This document shows positions 25,360 through 34,041 of a stretch of 64,000 bases of DNA, piece by piece; position 1 is the first letter of the stretch; each line of letters begins with the position of its first letter. Origin of the DNA: DAINPP01 sp036743375 (GTDB lineage Bacteria > Thermotogota > Thermotogae > MWEM01). Made by a program: the position numbers and the translations under genes. The DNA is taken from positions 12,437-76,436 of the forward strand of contig DAINPP010000007.1 of the NCBI GenBank assembly GCA_036743375.1, written 5' to 3'. Below the pieces are notes generated by a model that worked only from the letters and a program-made list of their open reading frames with translations, searched no databases and had not been told where the DNA came from.

Positions 25360-25801
25360 ATCCTTTATCCTGCTGATTTCCATATTTATCCCGTTTACTA
25401 CGACAATGCTGGGTTCCCTTACGTTCAGTATGGGAGCCGGCGTTGAACGAATAGAAGAGACCGTTCCCTTTTTAACAGCTCAGCTTAAAACTGAGTATCT
25501 TTTTTTGGATAACGATTTTACATATCTCCAGGAATTTGGTATCATAGATACGTTGGGGTTTTCTTTGAAACTTGACAATGAGTTATCTCCGAGTTTGGGA
25601 ATATCGACTGCTTTCGGGTATAATAACATGGGAGACTTCTTTTTTGAGAAGGATGGCGTTATACTCAATGCGGGAATCATGTATTCTAACGATGTTTATA
25701 CGTTACTTTTAGAGTTTGGGGAGTATATCACGTTCGAGGGTGAAATGGGTCAAATGCCAATAATAAAATTTTCTTGTTCCATTAAGATAGGGGAGTGGTA
25801 A
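25289..25801 (+). CDS. Small exported beta-strand-rich protein, possible outer-envelope barrel
   Basis: Not recognised as a named family. It has 170 aa and begins 71 nt inside ftsH, behind AGGAAG with 9-nt spacing. ATG 25337 is an alternative that gives a shorter n-region but has a poor ribosome binding site. A basic n-region and hydrophobic core (FILLISIFIPFTTTMLG) suggest a signal peptide. The rest alternates polar and aromatic residues in about eight strands and ends in the strand IIKFSCSIKIGEW, as in small outer-membrane barrels. Location in the toga-like outer envelope is inference. The lipoprotein gene follows after 3 nt. Confidence 0.55.
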   Translation: MSTENQKTLKISKSRRMKRKSRIKSFILLISIFIPFTTTMLGSLTFSMGAGVERIEETVPFLTAQLKTEYLFLDNDFTYLQEFGIIDTLGFSLKLDNELSPSLGISTAFGYNNMGDFFFEKDGVILNAGIMYSNDVYTLLLEFGEYITFEGEMGQMPIIKFSCSIKIGEW

Positions 25802-25804
25802 AAA

Positions 25805-27445
25805 GTGAAGAAGGCATCACTGTTAGTTCTTTTATCAGCCATGATAGTTATGATGTTTACGGGATGTTTGTTTTTGGAAAAAGCGGTAAAGTTAGAAATT
25901 ACAGGTGCGACAGAGGTATCTTTCGGTTCCAGTCAGCAGTTTGAGGTAAAGGTTATCTCAAGCAGCGCCGGTGGAGTCGGTGACGTGTTCGCAAAGGATG
26001 CCGAAGTAAAGAGTGTCAAATGGAATTTTGAAAATACGACACATTCGGAAGGTTCTTTTTCACAGACCCTTACGGGGGACGCGGGAAGAAAAATATCACC
26101 TTCATTTACAACTGCGCCCGGTACCTACGTGTTAACGGTTACGGTTACGACGACAGCGGAAAATATCCATACCAAGACGTATACCTTTAAAGTTGAAAAG
26201 GCTTCTCCGACTGTATCGGTAGTGCCGAAGATATCGGATTCACAGATATCATGGGATACTATTGAAAAGAATGATGATGTAGATATGTTTATAACGATTG
26301 CGGATTCACAGATCAGCGAAGAAAAGTTGAATGAATATATCGTCAAGTGGAAAGTAACACACGACAGTACCACGGATTCCTCGTCTCTTCTAAAATACGG
26401 TGATGTAAAAGAGTTTACCTATGAATTTACTTCGAAAGCAGCTTATACGGTAGCATTAGAGATAACGGGCCCGTTTGGTGACGTATACACGGTTCAGGTC
26501 AGCAATTTCAGCATCACAACGGCAAAACCGGAACAACCCGTACTTGTGGGAACACCGTCATGGGATGCAGATGGCTCGAGGTTTGAGGTTGAGGTTAAGA
26601 CCGGAGAAGATGTTCTCTATTATGAGATGCTGAAAAAATCCGCTGAAAGTGATCAGTACTTCTTCGTTTACAGGGCTTTTGTCGGATCCGCTTCTACCGT
26701 TAAGCTCTATGATTCAAACGTTGTCGGCAGTGAGGCAACCTATAAGATCTATGGAGTAGATGGTGGACAGTCTATCGGGACTTCTTTGATAGAGACCTTT
26801 GAGATTCCAAACCGACCCCCATCACAGGCTGAAGTCATTTCACCGGTTGGAATGGTGACCGGCATGGATTATACGAATCCGCTTTCGATGTTCTGGACAA
26901 ATGGAAAAGATAATGACCTCGGAGATACGGTAAGATACGATGCCTTTATCGGAGAATCAAGAGAATCTCTCAGTTATTTCCTCGGCACGACAAGCGATAC
27001 GAACATAGCGATAACGAAACAGCTTGTATCCGGTAATGCCTATTACCTGAGGGTAGATTCATTTGATTCCGAAAACAAGACGACGGGAAAGGTATATTCC
27101 TTTACGTTTGAACCCCAGACGATCACGCCTCTCGTGAACAGTGCAAGACTCGATACGACGACAAATCCGTACAGACTCGATATCCTTGATTTTACAGATA
27201 CAAACGGTATTCCTGCCAACTACACGAGAACCTATGAAGTGGAACTCAGCAGGTATGCATCTTTTAACGATTCAAAAAAATTCAAGGTAACACGCTATTC
27301 GGCTTTAAATCTTCCGATTAACGTCCCATCCTATGCGTATGACGGAAATGGAAAGATGTTTGTAAGGATCAGAATTACCTATGAAAATGCATATATGAAG
27401 ATTACGACCAAGTGGTCAAGTGCCACGGCTGTAACGATCAGATAA
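25805..27445 (+). CDS. Surface lipoprotein with Ig/PKD-like and fibronectin III-like repeats
   Basis: A 546-aa protein with a GTG start. The signal peptide ends in a lipobox, FTGC, so Cys20 or so should be lipidated. The mature part is beta-rich. About 30-135 and 140-240 resemble PKD/Ig repeats (GTYVLTVTVTTTAE, AYTVALEITGPFG). About 345-440 resembles a fibronectin III unit (PLSMFWTNGKDNDLGD, YYLRVDSFDSENKTTGKVY). No catalytic motif was seen. Binding or structural roles at the cell surface are possible. It pairs with the small beta-rich gene upstream and ends in a strong terminator. Confidence 0.75.
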   Translation: MKKASLLVLLSAMIVMMFTGCLFLEKAVKLEITGATEVSFGSSQQFEVKVISSSAGGVGDVFAKDAEVKSVKWNFENTTHSEGSFSQTLTGDAGRKISPSFTTAPGTYVLTVTVTTTAENIHTKTYTFKVEKASPTVSVVPKISDSQISWDTIEKNDDVDMFITIADSQISEEKLNEYIVKWKVTHDSTTDSSSLLKYGDVKEFTYEFTSKAAYTVALEITGPFGDVYTVQVSNFSITTAKPEQPVLVGTPSWDADGSRFEVEVKTGEDVLYYEMLKKSAESDQYFFVYRAFVGSASTVKLYDSNVVGSEATYKIYGVDGGQSIGTSLIETFEIPNRPPSQAEVISPVGMVTGMDYTNPLSMFWTNGKDNDLGDTVRYDAFIGESRESLSYFLGTTSDTNIAITKQLVSGNAYYLRVDSFDSENKTTGKVYSFTFEPQTITPLVNSARLDTTTNPYRLDILDFTDTNGIPANYTRTYEVELSRYASFNDSKKFKVTRYSALNLPINVPSYAYDGNGKMFVRIRITYENAYMKITTKWSSATAVTIR

Positions 27446-27470
27446 ATAACGATTTTGAAAATAAAATTTA

Positions 27471-27495
27471 ACGGGCTTTGATAAAGCCCGTTTTT
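27471..27495 (+). terminator. Rho-independent terminator after the lipoprotein
   Basis: Perfect 9-bp stem ACGGGCTTT/AAAGCCCGT with a 3-nt loop and TTTTT. Confidence 0.9.
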
Positions 27496-27513
27496 GTCAT
27501 AGGGGTGAAAATA

Positions 27514-28341
27514 ATGTCTAACTGCGATTACAAAAAGAGAGTAGAAAATGTAGCAGAGTTTCTGAAGGGAAAGCTCGTTGAAACACCCAAGATAGGGATT
27601 ATTCTGGGATCAGGTCTCTCCGGTATTGCCGATCAGCTTGAGAATAAAAAAACTATGAAATATTCAGAAATTCCTGATTTTCCCGTATCAACAGCTCCCG
27701 GTCATAAAGGGGAACTGACTTTTGGCAAACTCGGAAATAATGAAGTTGTTCTGATGAATGGAAGATTCCATGCTTATGAAGGGTATGATATGAAAACGGT
27801 TACTTTTCCCATAAGAGTCATGCAGCTTCTCGGTATAGATTATCTGTTTATTACGAATGCGGCCGGTGGATTGAATCCGGATTTTGAAATTGGTGTTCCC
27901 ATGCTCATCACGGATCATATCAACATGATCGGGGATAATCCGCTTGTTGGACAGAATATCGATGAATGGGGTCCGAGGTTTCCGGATATGTCGGATACCT
28001 ACACTCAGGAATTGAGGACGAAGATTCTGGATATTGCCCGTGAAATAGGAGAACCTCTTTATGAAGGTGTTTATGTGGCTGTTTCCGGCCCCAATTTTGA
28101 AACTCCTGCCGAACTGAAGATGTTCAGACATATGGGGGGAGATGCGATAGGGATGTCTTCCGTACCGGAGGCGATCTGTGCTTCACATGGTGGAATAAAG
28201 GTTGTCGGTTTGTCGGCAATTACCGATAAGGCAGTAGGAGAGGATCTGCAACCGCTTACGGCGGAAGAAGTCCTTGAAGTAGCTGATCGAGCCGGAAAAA
28301 AGATGGCGAGAATTATCAGTACATTTTGCAAGAAATTGTAA
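27514..28341 (+). CDS. punA: Purine nucleoside phosphorylase (trimeric PNP family)
   Basis: Phosphorolysis of inosine and guanosine to base and ribose-1-phosphate for purine salvage. It has 275 aa with IILGSGLSGIAD (phosphate-binding), NGRFHAYEGYDMKTVTFPIRVM, TNAAGGLNPDFE, and the base-binding GPNFETPAELKMF and GMSSVPEA signatures of the trimeric class. The start is ATG 27514 after AGGGGTGA. The longer in-frame TTG at 27478 lies in the upstream terminator. uppP follows after 11 nt. Confidence 0.93.
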   Translation: MSNCDYKKRVENVAEFLKGKLVETPKIGIILGSGLSGIADQLENKKTMKYSEIPDFPVSTAPGHKGELTFGKLGNNEVVLMNGRFHAYEGYDMKTVTFPIRVMQLLGIDYLFITNAAGGLNPDFEIGVPMLITDHINMIGDNPLVGQNIDEWGPRFPDMSDTYTQELRTKILDIAREIGEPLYEGVYVAVSGPNFETPAELKMFRHMGGDAIGMSSVPEAICASHGGIKVVGLSAITDKAVGEDLQPLTAEEVLEVADRAGKKMARIISTFCKKL

Positions 28342-28352
28342 GGTAAAAACGT

Positions 28353-29120
28353 ATGACAGAATTATTTCAGACGATTGGAACCGGTCTGATACAGGGTACA
28401 ACTGAGTTTTTACCAGTATCCAGTTCGGGACATCTTTTTCTTGCCAGAAATTTTCTTGGAATGAATTTTGGAACGGAATATGTGGTACTCCTGCATGCAG
28501 GGACACTGCTCGCGGTGATTTTCTTCTTCTGGAGAGATTTGAAAGATATCATCACCGGTTTGTTCACGGGAAAGATGAGTGCTTGGAAACTCTTTTTTGC
28601 GTTGATTGCCGGGTCAGTTCCGGCGGCCGTTCTCGGCATTTTGGGACAGGATTTCCTGGAGCAGCACCTTACCGGGAATCTGGTAATAGGGGCTTCTCTG
28701 ATTGTTACGGGTGTTCTGTTGTTTCTCTCGGACCGTTTTAAACAGGGGAGATACTCTATAGCCGATATAGGATTGAAACTGGCCTTCTTAATCGGAATCT
28801 TTCAGGCCTTGGCCATTGTTCCTGGAATCTCAAGGAGTGGGTTGACACTCGTTGGAGCCTTATTGCTCGGGGTGAAAAGAGAAGATGCCTTCAAATTCTC
28901 CTTTTTGCTCTCCATACCGGTTATTCTCGGTGGTGCCTTACTGGAAATGGATGCCATCACACAGGTTCAGAATGGATTGTGGGGGTTTGCCGTTGCCGCC
29001 GCCTCGGGTTTTTTTGCGTTATGGCTTCTGCAGATACTGACCAGATCAAAAAAATTGAAATACTTTTCGTTTTATTGCTGGGCGATTGGTACCTTTTCGA
29101 TCGTCATGAGTTTTGTATAA
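28353..29120 (+). CDS. uppP: Undecaprenyl-diphosphatase
   Basis: Membrane phosphatase (BacA family) that recycles the C55 lipid carrier for peptidoglycan synthesis. It has 255 aa, mostly hydrophobic helices. The two active-site loops are QGTTEFLPVSSSGH (about 14-27) and PGISRSG (about 155-161). It is co-transcribed with the phosphorylase, and a strong terminator follows the stop directly. Confidence 0.96.
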   Translation: MTELFQTIGTGLIQGTTEFLPVSSSGHLFLARNFLGMNFGTEYVVLLHAGTLLAVIFFFWRDLKDIITGLFTGKMSAWKLFFALIAGSVPAAVLGILGQDFLEQHLTGNLVIGASLIVTGVLLFLSDRFKQGRYSIADIGLKLAFLIGIFQALAIVPGISRSGLTLVGALLLGVKREDAFKFSFLLSIPVILGGALLEMDAITQVQNGLWGFAVAAASGFFALWLLQILTRSKKLKYFSFYCWAIGTFSIVMSFV

Positions 29121-29123
29121 AAG

Positions 29124-29150
29124 GGTCTCTTTTCGAAGAGACCTTTTTTT
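29124..29150 (+). terminator. Rho-independent terminator after uppP
   Basis: 8-bp stem GGTCTCTT/AAGAGACC with a TTCG tetraloop and seven T. Confidence 0.92.
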
Positions 29151-29197
29151 GTTATTATGGATGCTCATTAATACAATTATCTACTATTTGTAATGTG

Positions 29198-29225
29198 TTG
29201 ACAATTTTTTAAAATGGTGTATAAT
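29198..29225 (+). promoter_or_regulatory. Consensus promoter of the thiN - DUF4912 - GH57 operon
   Basis: TTGACA (29198-29203), a 16-nt spacer and TATAAT (29220-29225). A 5' leader of about 120 nt follows. I see no TPP riboswitch signature in it. Confidence 0.85.
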
Positions 29226-29353
29226 ACTTAAAAAGAAGGTTATAAATCTACAAAATGAGGCAAAAAACGAAGAAATACTTACGTTAAACCGATATATTCT
29301 ACTGTAATCAGTTCTATTCATCTAAAATCAGATAAAACAATATTTTTGGAGAA

Positions 29354-30037
29354 ATGAATTTGGAAGATAAAAGGGGTTTAATAATCGGAGGCTATCCTTT
29401 AACGAATGAGGAAAGGATGTATATCCTTAATCAACAGAGTGATTCAGCGATGTGTTACATAGCCGTTGATGGCGGTTTGCTGCAATTCATGCTGATGGAC
29501 ATCGTACCGGATCTCTTCATCGGAGATATGGATTCGGTCAGGGAAAGTGCCTTGTTCTGGTATTTTAAACGGAGAAGAAACTGTTTTCTTCTAAAAAAAG
29601 ATAAAAACTTCCTTGATATGGAAGCGGCGATAGATTCCATTGAAACAACATCTTTAAAGAAAGTGGAGATTTGGGGAGTGTTAGGTGGTAGAACCGATCA
29701 GACCTTTTCTTGTATCGCTCTTCTTAAACGAGCCCGCGAAAAGGGGATTGAACTGGTTTTGAGAACGGGTGATGAGAGAATGGGGCTGATTTCCGGTAAA
29801 GTGGAGAGACAAATTCAATGTGAACCGGATGATTTATGGTCTTTTATCGCGATTTCTGAATGCGTAACGGGATTATCACTGAGCGGATTCAAATACAATC
29901 TGGAAAACCAGACTTTAAGGGATACAGAGACACTCACTTTGAGTAATGTGTCTGTTACGGATTGTGTGAACATCGGAATTGATAGTGGAGAAGTGTTGTA
30001 TTTTAACAAGACGGGGAGGCATGAAAATGTGGAGTAG
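29354..30037 (+). CDS. thiN: Thiamine pyrophosphokinase
   Basis: Makes thiamine diphosphate from thiamine and ATP. The 227 aa show AVDGGLLQF, PDLFIGDMDSV, KKDKNFLDMEAAI (family form dKD-x-TDle-A) and GVLGGRTDQTF, all catalytic-domain signatures. The C-terminal thiamine-binding region has GLSLSGFKYNLENQTL. KNF replaces the usual D-x-T at the middle motif, a conservative divergence. TTTGGAG precedes the ATG. Its 3' end overlaps the DUF4912 gene by about 11 nt. Confidence 0.88.
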   Translation: MNLEDKRGLIIGGYPLTNEERMYILNQQSDSAMCYIAVDGGLLQFMLMDIVPDLFIGDMDSVRESALFWYFKRRRNCFLLKKDKNFLDMEAAIDSIETTSLKKVEIWGVLGGRTDQTFSCIALLKRAREKGIELVLRTGDERMGLISGKVERQIQCEPDDLWSFIAISECVTGLSLSGFKYNLENQTLRDTETLTLSNVSVTDCVNIGIDSGEVLYFNKTGRHENVE

Positions 30038-30977
30038 CAAGAGTCTTTCAGAGAAGACGGTCAGTGAGTTAAAAGATATAGCCAAATCGAGAGATATTAA
30101 AGGCTATTATAAGATGAGAAAAAAAGAGTTGATACAATCTCTTTCAAATGAACTGGTCAAAGAAATTGATCCTACCTCTATGGAGCAAATCAGAAAGATG
30201 CTCAGAGGAGAACCGAGAATATTTGAATTGAGAAAGATCGCAAAAAAGATGGGAATTTCCTTTAAAAGAAATATGAAGAAGGCGGAATTGGAAGACCGAA
30301 TTAAAAGATCTCTGATAAGACATGAAAAAGCAGAACAGCGTTCTGAATCTGCTTCGGGATTACCCGGTTCCCATCAACAGGCTATCAATCCGGGAAAGCC
30401 GGTTATTCCTGTTTTACCGAAGACATACGGGAAGGATAAGCTGGTGGCACTTCCTGTCAACCCCCTCTGGATCCATATTTACTGGGATTTCTCGGAGCAG
30501 ACAACGGCTTTGATCAGGAAGCTTGAAATAAAGGGAGAAAAACTTCTTCTCAGAATTTATGATGTGACCTATATAGAATTCAACGGACATAATGCCCATC
30601 AGCTATGGGAATACGTGATACCCTTTAATGGGGAAAGAAAATTCTACGCCAATGTCAACAATCCCAATGCCTCGTACATCGGTGAGATTGGATATATCAA
30701 CGAGAATGGGGAGTTTGTAACTCTTCTCAGAAGTAATCTCGTCAGAACACCGCCCAATACGTTTGCAGTTAAAAATGAGGAAAAATGGCTTGATCTCAGT
30801 TCTAATTATGAATTTTCAAAACCGGCTATCGGTGTTCTTGCAAGACCGAAATTAAAGGCCGTTGGCTCTTCATCAATGGTTCCTAAAGACTTTGGTCAGT
30901 TTACCATTACTTCCGGAGGAGGATCCTTTCTTTCTCTGAACGAAAAAGGCTTTGAATACAATGGAGGTGAAGAGTGA
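30027..30977 (+). CDS. DUF4912 protein with N-terminal SAP/Rho-N-like helices
   Basis: About 316 aa. Residues 1-95 hold two helical SAP or Rho-N-like repeats rich in Lys and Arg (VSELKDIAKSRDIKGYYKMRKKELI; then LRKIAKKMG, KKAELEDRI), a type of nucleic-acid-binding fold. Residues 125-260 are the DUF4912 domain, with PLWIHIYWDFSEQT and YIGEIGYINENGEFV. The C-terminus is Gly-rich. ATG 30027 has GGGGAGG at proper spacing, and ATG 30021 is too close to it. It overlaps the GH57 gene. A link to alpha-glucan metabolism is inferred from position only. Confidence 0.8.
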   Translation: MWSSKSLSEKTVSELKDIAKSRDIKGYYKMRKKELIQSLSNELVKEIDPTSMEQIRKMLRGEPRIFELRKIAKKMGISFKRNMKKAELEDRIKRSLIRHEKAEQRSESASGLPGSHQQAINPGKPVIPVLPKTYGKDKLVALPVNPLWIHIYWDFSEQTTALIRKLEIKGEKLLLRIYDVTYIEFNGHNAHQLWEYVIPFNGERKFYANVNNPNASYIGEIGYINENGEFVTLLRSNLVRTPPNTFAVKNEEKWLDLSSNYEFSKPAIGVLARPKLKAVGSSSMVPKDFGQFTITSGGGSFLSLNEKGFEYNGGEE

Positions 30978-32584
30978 TCATGAGTAAAGGCTATTTTTCA
31001 CTGGTCCTTCATGCCCATCTTCCGTATGTGCATCATCCGGATTACGAGGAATTTATGGAGGAGAAATGGCTGTTCGAAGCCATCAGCGAGACATATATCC
31101 CGCTTCTGAGAGTATTTGAGACGCTTGATAACGATAATGTTCCCTATGCTGTTACGATGTCCATTACACCACCTCTGATGGAAATGCTGGATTCGAAGTG
31201 TCTTCAGGAGAAATATATCAGACACCTTGAAGCCCTGATTAGTCTTTCTGCGAAGGAAATAGAAAAGACGGAAGAAGAAAATCCAAAAAAACATAAAATG
31301 GCAAAATATTATCATGAGGATTTCAAAGATCTTCTGAGGGTATTCAGAGACGAGTATGGCGGAAGACTGCTCGATGGATTCAAGAGATTTCAGGATGAGG
31401 GAAAACTCGAGATTATAACCTGTAATGCCACACATGGATTTCTGCCACTGATGGATAGATATCCGAACGCCGTTCGGGCGCAGGTGATAACGGGCAAGGA
31501 GACGTACACGAAGCATATGGGAAGAGAGCCGAGAGGGATCTGGCTGGCCGAATGTGGTTATACGGCCGGACTTGACAAATACCTTTCCGAAGCGAATATA
31601 AGCTATTTCTTTGTTGATTCACACGGTATCTGGTATGCACAGACACCACCGAGATACGGCGTTTACAGACCGGTTGTCACTGAAAATGGCGTGTTTGCAT
31701 TCGGCAGAGATCCGGAATCCAGCGAGCAGGTCTGGAGTGCCGAAAGCGGTTATCCGGGAGATTTCAGATATCGTGAATTTTACAGGGATGTTGGATTTGA
31801 TAGGGAACTCGACTACATTAAGGATTATCTCGACAGCAGCGGAATCAGGACGAATACGGGGATCAAATATTTCAAGGTGACGGGTAAGGGAACGGACCTT
31901 GGCAGTAAGGATTTTTACGATATAGATGATGCGATGGAGGCGGCAAGGGCTCACGGGAAAGATTTTGCCGAGAAGAAAGCGGCTCAGGTTGCCGGTCTCT
32001 ATGATATGTTTATGGGGGTAGAGCCAATCATCGTGGCGCCTTTTGATGCGGAGCTGTTTGGTCACTGGTGGTTTGAAGGGCCTGCGTTTATCGAGCATTT
32101 TTTCCGTGCGTTGAGTGATATGGAAAATATAGATCCCATAACGCCACCTGATTTTATAGAAAACAAACTCAGGGCTGTTCAGATCGATACACCGGGTGAT
32201 TCAACCTGGGGGGCAAACGGATACAATGAAGTTTGGATCAACGGCTCAAATGACTGGATCTACAGGCATCTCGATCATCTGATCGAAAAGATGACCGAAC
32301 TTGCAACGGATAATGCCGGGGAATCCGATGCGTTAAGGATTCGTGCACTGAATCAGGCGGCGAGAGAATTGATGCTGGCACAGTCCAGTGACTGGGCCTT
32401 TATCATGACGACTGGAACCACGGTTGAATACGCTTCGAACCGAACGAAACAGCATGTGGACAGATTCCTCAAGTTGTACGGGGAACTTGTGAATGGCCGT
32501 ATAATAGAAGAGGATCTCAAGAAAATAGAATGGCTGGATCCCATATTCCCTGAAATCGATTATAAGGTTTATTTAAACGTGTAA
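30974..32584 (+). CDS. GH57 1,4-alpha-glucan branching enzyme
   Basis: 536 aa, GH57 family. N-terminal LVLHAHLPYVHHP carries the first His motif. The nucleophile is E193 in WLAECGY and the general acid is D358 in FDAELFGHWWFEG. These positions match those known for archaeal and thermophilic GH57 branching enzymes. The C-terminal helical part has WGANGYNEVWINGSNDWIY. It should add alpha-1,6 branches to amylose or glycogen, complementing glgX. The GTG start at 30974 has GGAGG 6 nt upstream and overlaps the preceding stop. ATG 30980 is the alternative. Confidence 0.9.
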   Translation: MIMSKGYFSLVLHAHLPYVHHPDYEEFMEEKWLFEAISETYIPLLRVFETLDNDNVPYAVTMSITPPLMEMLDSKCLQEKYIRHLEALISLSAKEIEKTEEENPKKHKMAKYYHEDFKDLLRVFRDEYGGRLLDGFKRFQDEGKLEIITCNATHGFLPLMDRYPNAVRAQVITGKETYTKHMGREPRGIWLAECGYTAGLDKYLSEANISYFFVDSHGIWYAQTPPRYGVYRPVVTENGVFAFGRDPESSEQVWSAESGYPGDFRYREFYRDVGFDRELDYIKDYLDSSGIRTNTGIKYFKVTGKGTDLGSKDFYDIDDAMEAARAHGKDFAEKKAAQVAGLYDMFMGVEPIIVAPFDAELFGHWWFEGPAFIEHFFRALSDMENIDPITPPDFIENKLRAVQIDTPGDSTWGANGYNEVWINGSNDWIYRHLDHLIEKMTELATDNAGESDALRIRALNQAARELMLAQSSDWAFIMTTGTTVEYASNRTKQHVDRFLKLYGELVNGRIIEEDLKKIEWLDPIFPEIDYKVYLNV

Positions 32585-32598
32585 AATGGATAAAAAAG

Positions 32599-32628
32599 AC
32601 CCCGCTTCTCAGAAGGAGCGGGGTTTTT
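32599..32628 (+). terminator. Rho-independent terminator after the GH57 gene
   Basis: Stem ACCCCGCT/AGCGGGGT, extended by weaker pairs, then TTTTT. Confidence 0.9.
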
Positions 32629-32663
32629 GTTATAATAGGGTATCTTAAAAGAGGAGTGAGAAT

Positions 32664-32915
32664 ATGTCTCTTAAAAATGAAACTTTTTTGAAAGAACTTG
32701 CATCAAAAGAACCTGCTACATTCAACGAGGTCGTCCTGAATCTTCAGATGGAATTATTGGATCATGATAATGAATTAAAGAAACTTGAGGCGATAAAGGC
32801 TACAAGAGGTGCATTAAATCTCGAAGAAAAGAAATACGAATCGGTTATGACGGCCAAAAGAGGTATTCTGGAAAGTGTTGTCGAAGATCTGCTGAAGTTT
32901 TACGAAAAGAAATAA
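32664..32915 (+). CDS. Small helical / coiled-coil protein, unknown
   Basis: 83 aa, charged and almost entirely helical, with heptad-like Leu spacing (LQMELLDHDNELKKLEAI, ILESVVEDLLKFYEKK). No signal peptide or known motif. AGAGGAGTGAG lies before the ATG, and TATAAT at 32631-32636 could serve as -10. The gene stands alone between the GH57 terminator and glpX. The good ribosome binding site and coherent composition support a real gene. Its function is unknown. Confidence 0.65.
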   Translation: MSLKNETFLKELASKEPATFNEVVLNLQMELLDHDNELKKLEAIKATRGALNLEEKKYESVMTAKRGILESVVEDLLKFYEKK

Positions 32916-32953
32916 ATGTTATAATCATTACGGATTAAAGTACATAAGTTCTT

Positions 32954-32962
32954 TGATATAAT
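32954..32962 (+). promoter_or_regulatory. Extended -10 promoter of glpX
   Basis: TGATATAAT, 20 nt before the glpX start. The -35 is poor. Confidence 0.5.
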
Positions 32963-32982
32963 TGCTACGGGGAGGTAAATTC

Positions 32983-33999
32983 ATGTCAAAAGAAATGTAC
33001 CCGGAATTTTCTCTGGATTTTGTTCGTGTTACTGAAGCAGCCGCACTGATGAGCAGCAGGTATCTCGGTTTCGGAGACAAGGAGGCCGTTGATAAGGCGG
33101 CGGTTGATGCCATGCGTGGAATGTTGGATTATATCGACATCAAGGGGACGGTGATTATCGGGGAAGGTGAAAAAGACGAAGCGCCAATGCTCTACGAGGG
33201 CGAACGTGTAGGGAGCTATGAGGATAATGCCCCCGAAATGGACATTGCTGTTGACCCGATCGATGGTACGCGACTTGTCGCTTATGGATTGCCCAATGGA
33301 ATTGCCGTCATGGTTGCGGCGGAACATGGGAAGATTGCACCGTTACCAACTTTTTACTGTAAAAAACTGGCAGTAGGACCTGAATTGAAAGGGCGATTGG
33401 ATATCAATTCACCAATCAGAGAGAATCTGAAAGTGGCCGCCGCCGTTTTGAACGTAGATGTGAGTGAGATTACGGTAGTCATTCTGAACAGGGACAGGCA
33501 CAAAGAGACCATTGAGGAGATAAAAAAGACAGGTGCCAGAATAAAACTTATCAGTGATGGGGATATTGCCGGTGCGATGGCGACGGCAACACCTGAAAGT
33601 GGTGTGAATATCTATATCGGAATTGGCGGATCGCCTGAAGGGGTTCTTGCGGCGGCTGCCCTGAGAACTCTTGGTGGAGAACTGCAGGTTAAACTCTGGG
33701 CACAGAGCGAAGAAGAAAAAAAAGGCCTCGAAGAACAGGGGTGGGATTTTGAAAAGGTATATATGACCGAGGATCTTGTGGGTGGAGAGCATGTCATATT
33801 TGCCGCGACCGGTGTGACAAAAGGAGATTTTCTCAACGGTGTTAAGTTCGTCCGCGGAAAGGCGATAACCGAATCCATAGCGATGAGGATGCCCAGTGCC
33901 ACTGTCAGGTATATCACGACACATCACGACCTCAGAAAAAAAACGATCCGATTGAAATCATCAAGTGGTGACGAGAGATTCTTTGATATAAAGCTATGA
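32983..33999 (+). CDS. glpX: Fructose-1,6-bisphosphatase class II
   Basis: Gluconeogenic phosphatase of the GlpX family, 338 aa. The metal and substrate motifs are IIGEGEKDEAPMLYEGE (metal Glu/Asp) and AVDPIDGTRLVAYG. GIGGSPEGVLAAAALR is the sugar-phosphate loop. GGEHVIFAATGVTKGDFL is conserved near the C-terminus. The start is ATG 32983 behind GGGGAGG. An upstream in-frame TTG lies ahead of that site. It may alternatively act on sedoheptulose bisphosphate. Confidence 0.95.
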   Translation: MSKEMYPEFSLDFVRVTEAAALMSSRYLGFGDKEAVDKAAVDAMRGMLDYIDIKGTVIIGEGEKDEAPMLYEGERVGSYEDNAPEMDIAVDPIDGTRLVAYGLPNGIAVMVAAEHGKIAPLPTFYCKKLAVGPELKGRLDINSPIRENLKVAAAVLNVDVSEITVVILNRDRHKETIEEIKKTGARIKLISDGDIAGAMATATPESGVNIYIGIGGSPEGVLAAAALRTLGGELQVKLWAQSEEEKKGLEEQGWDFEKVYMTEDLVGGEHVIFAATGVTKGDFLNGVKFVRGKAITESIAMRMPSATVRYITTHHDLRKKTIRLKSSSGDERFFDIKL

Positions 34000-34000
34000 A

Positions 34001-34027
34001 AAAAAAGAGGGGGAATCCCCTCTTTTT
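34001..34027. terminator. Bidirectional terminator between glpX and the MBL-fold gene
   Basis: A-tract, AGAGGGG, loop GAAT, CCCCTCT, T-tract. It is symmetric and serves both convergent genes. Confidence 0.9.
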
Positions 34028-34041
34028 CGGTTAAATAGCCG

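Noticed and set aside
29226..29353. Long leader before thiamine pyrophosphokinase checked for a TPP riboswitch
   Set aside because: The conserved CTGAGA and ACCTGATCTGG-type motifs are absent and no terminator pair is seen.
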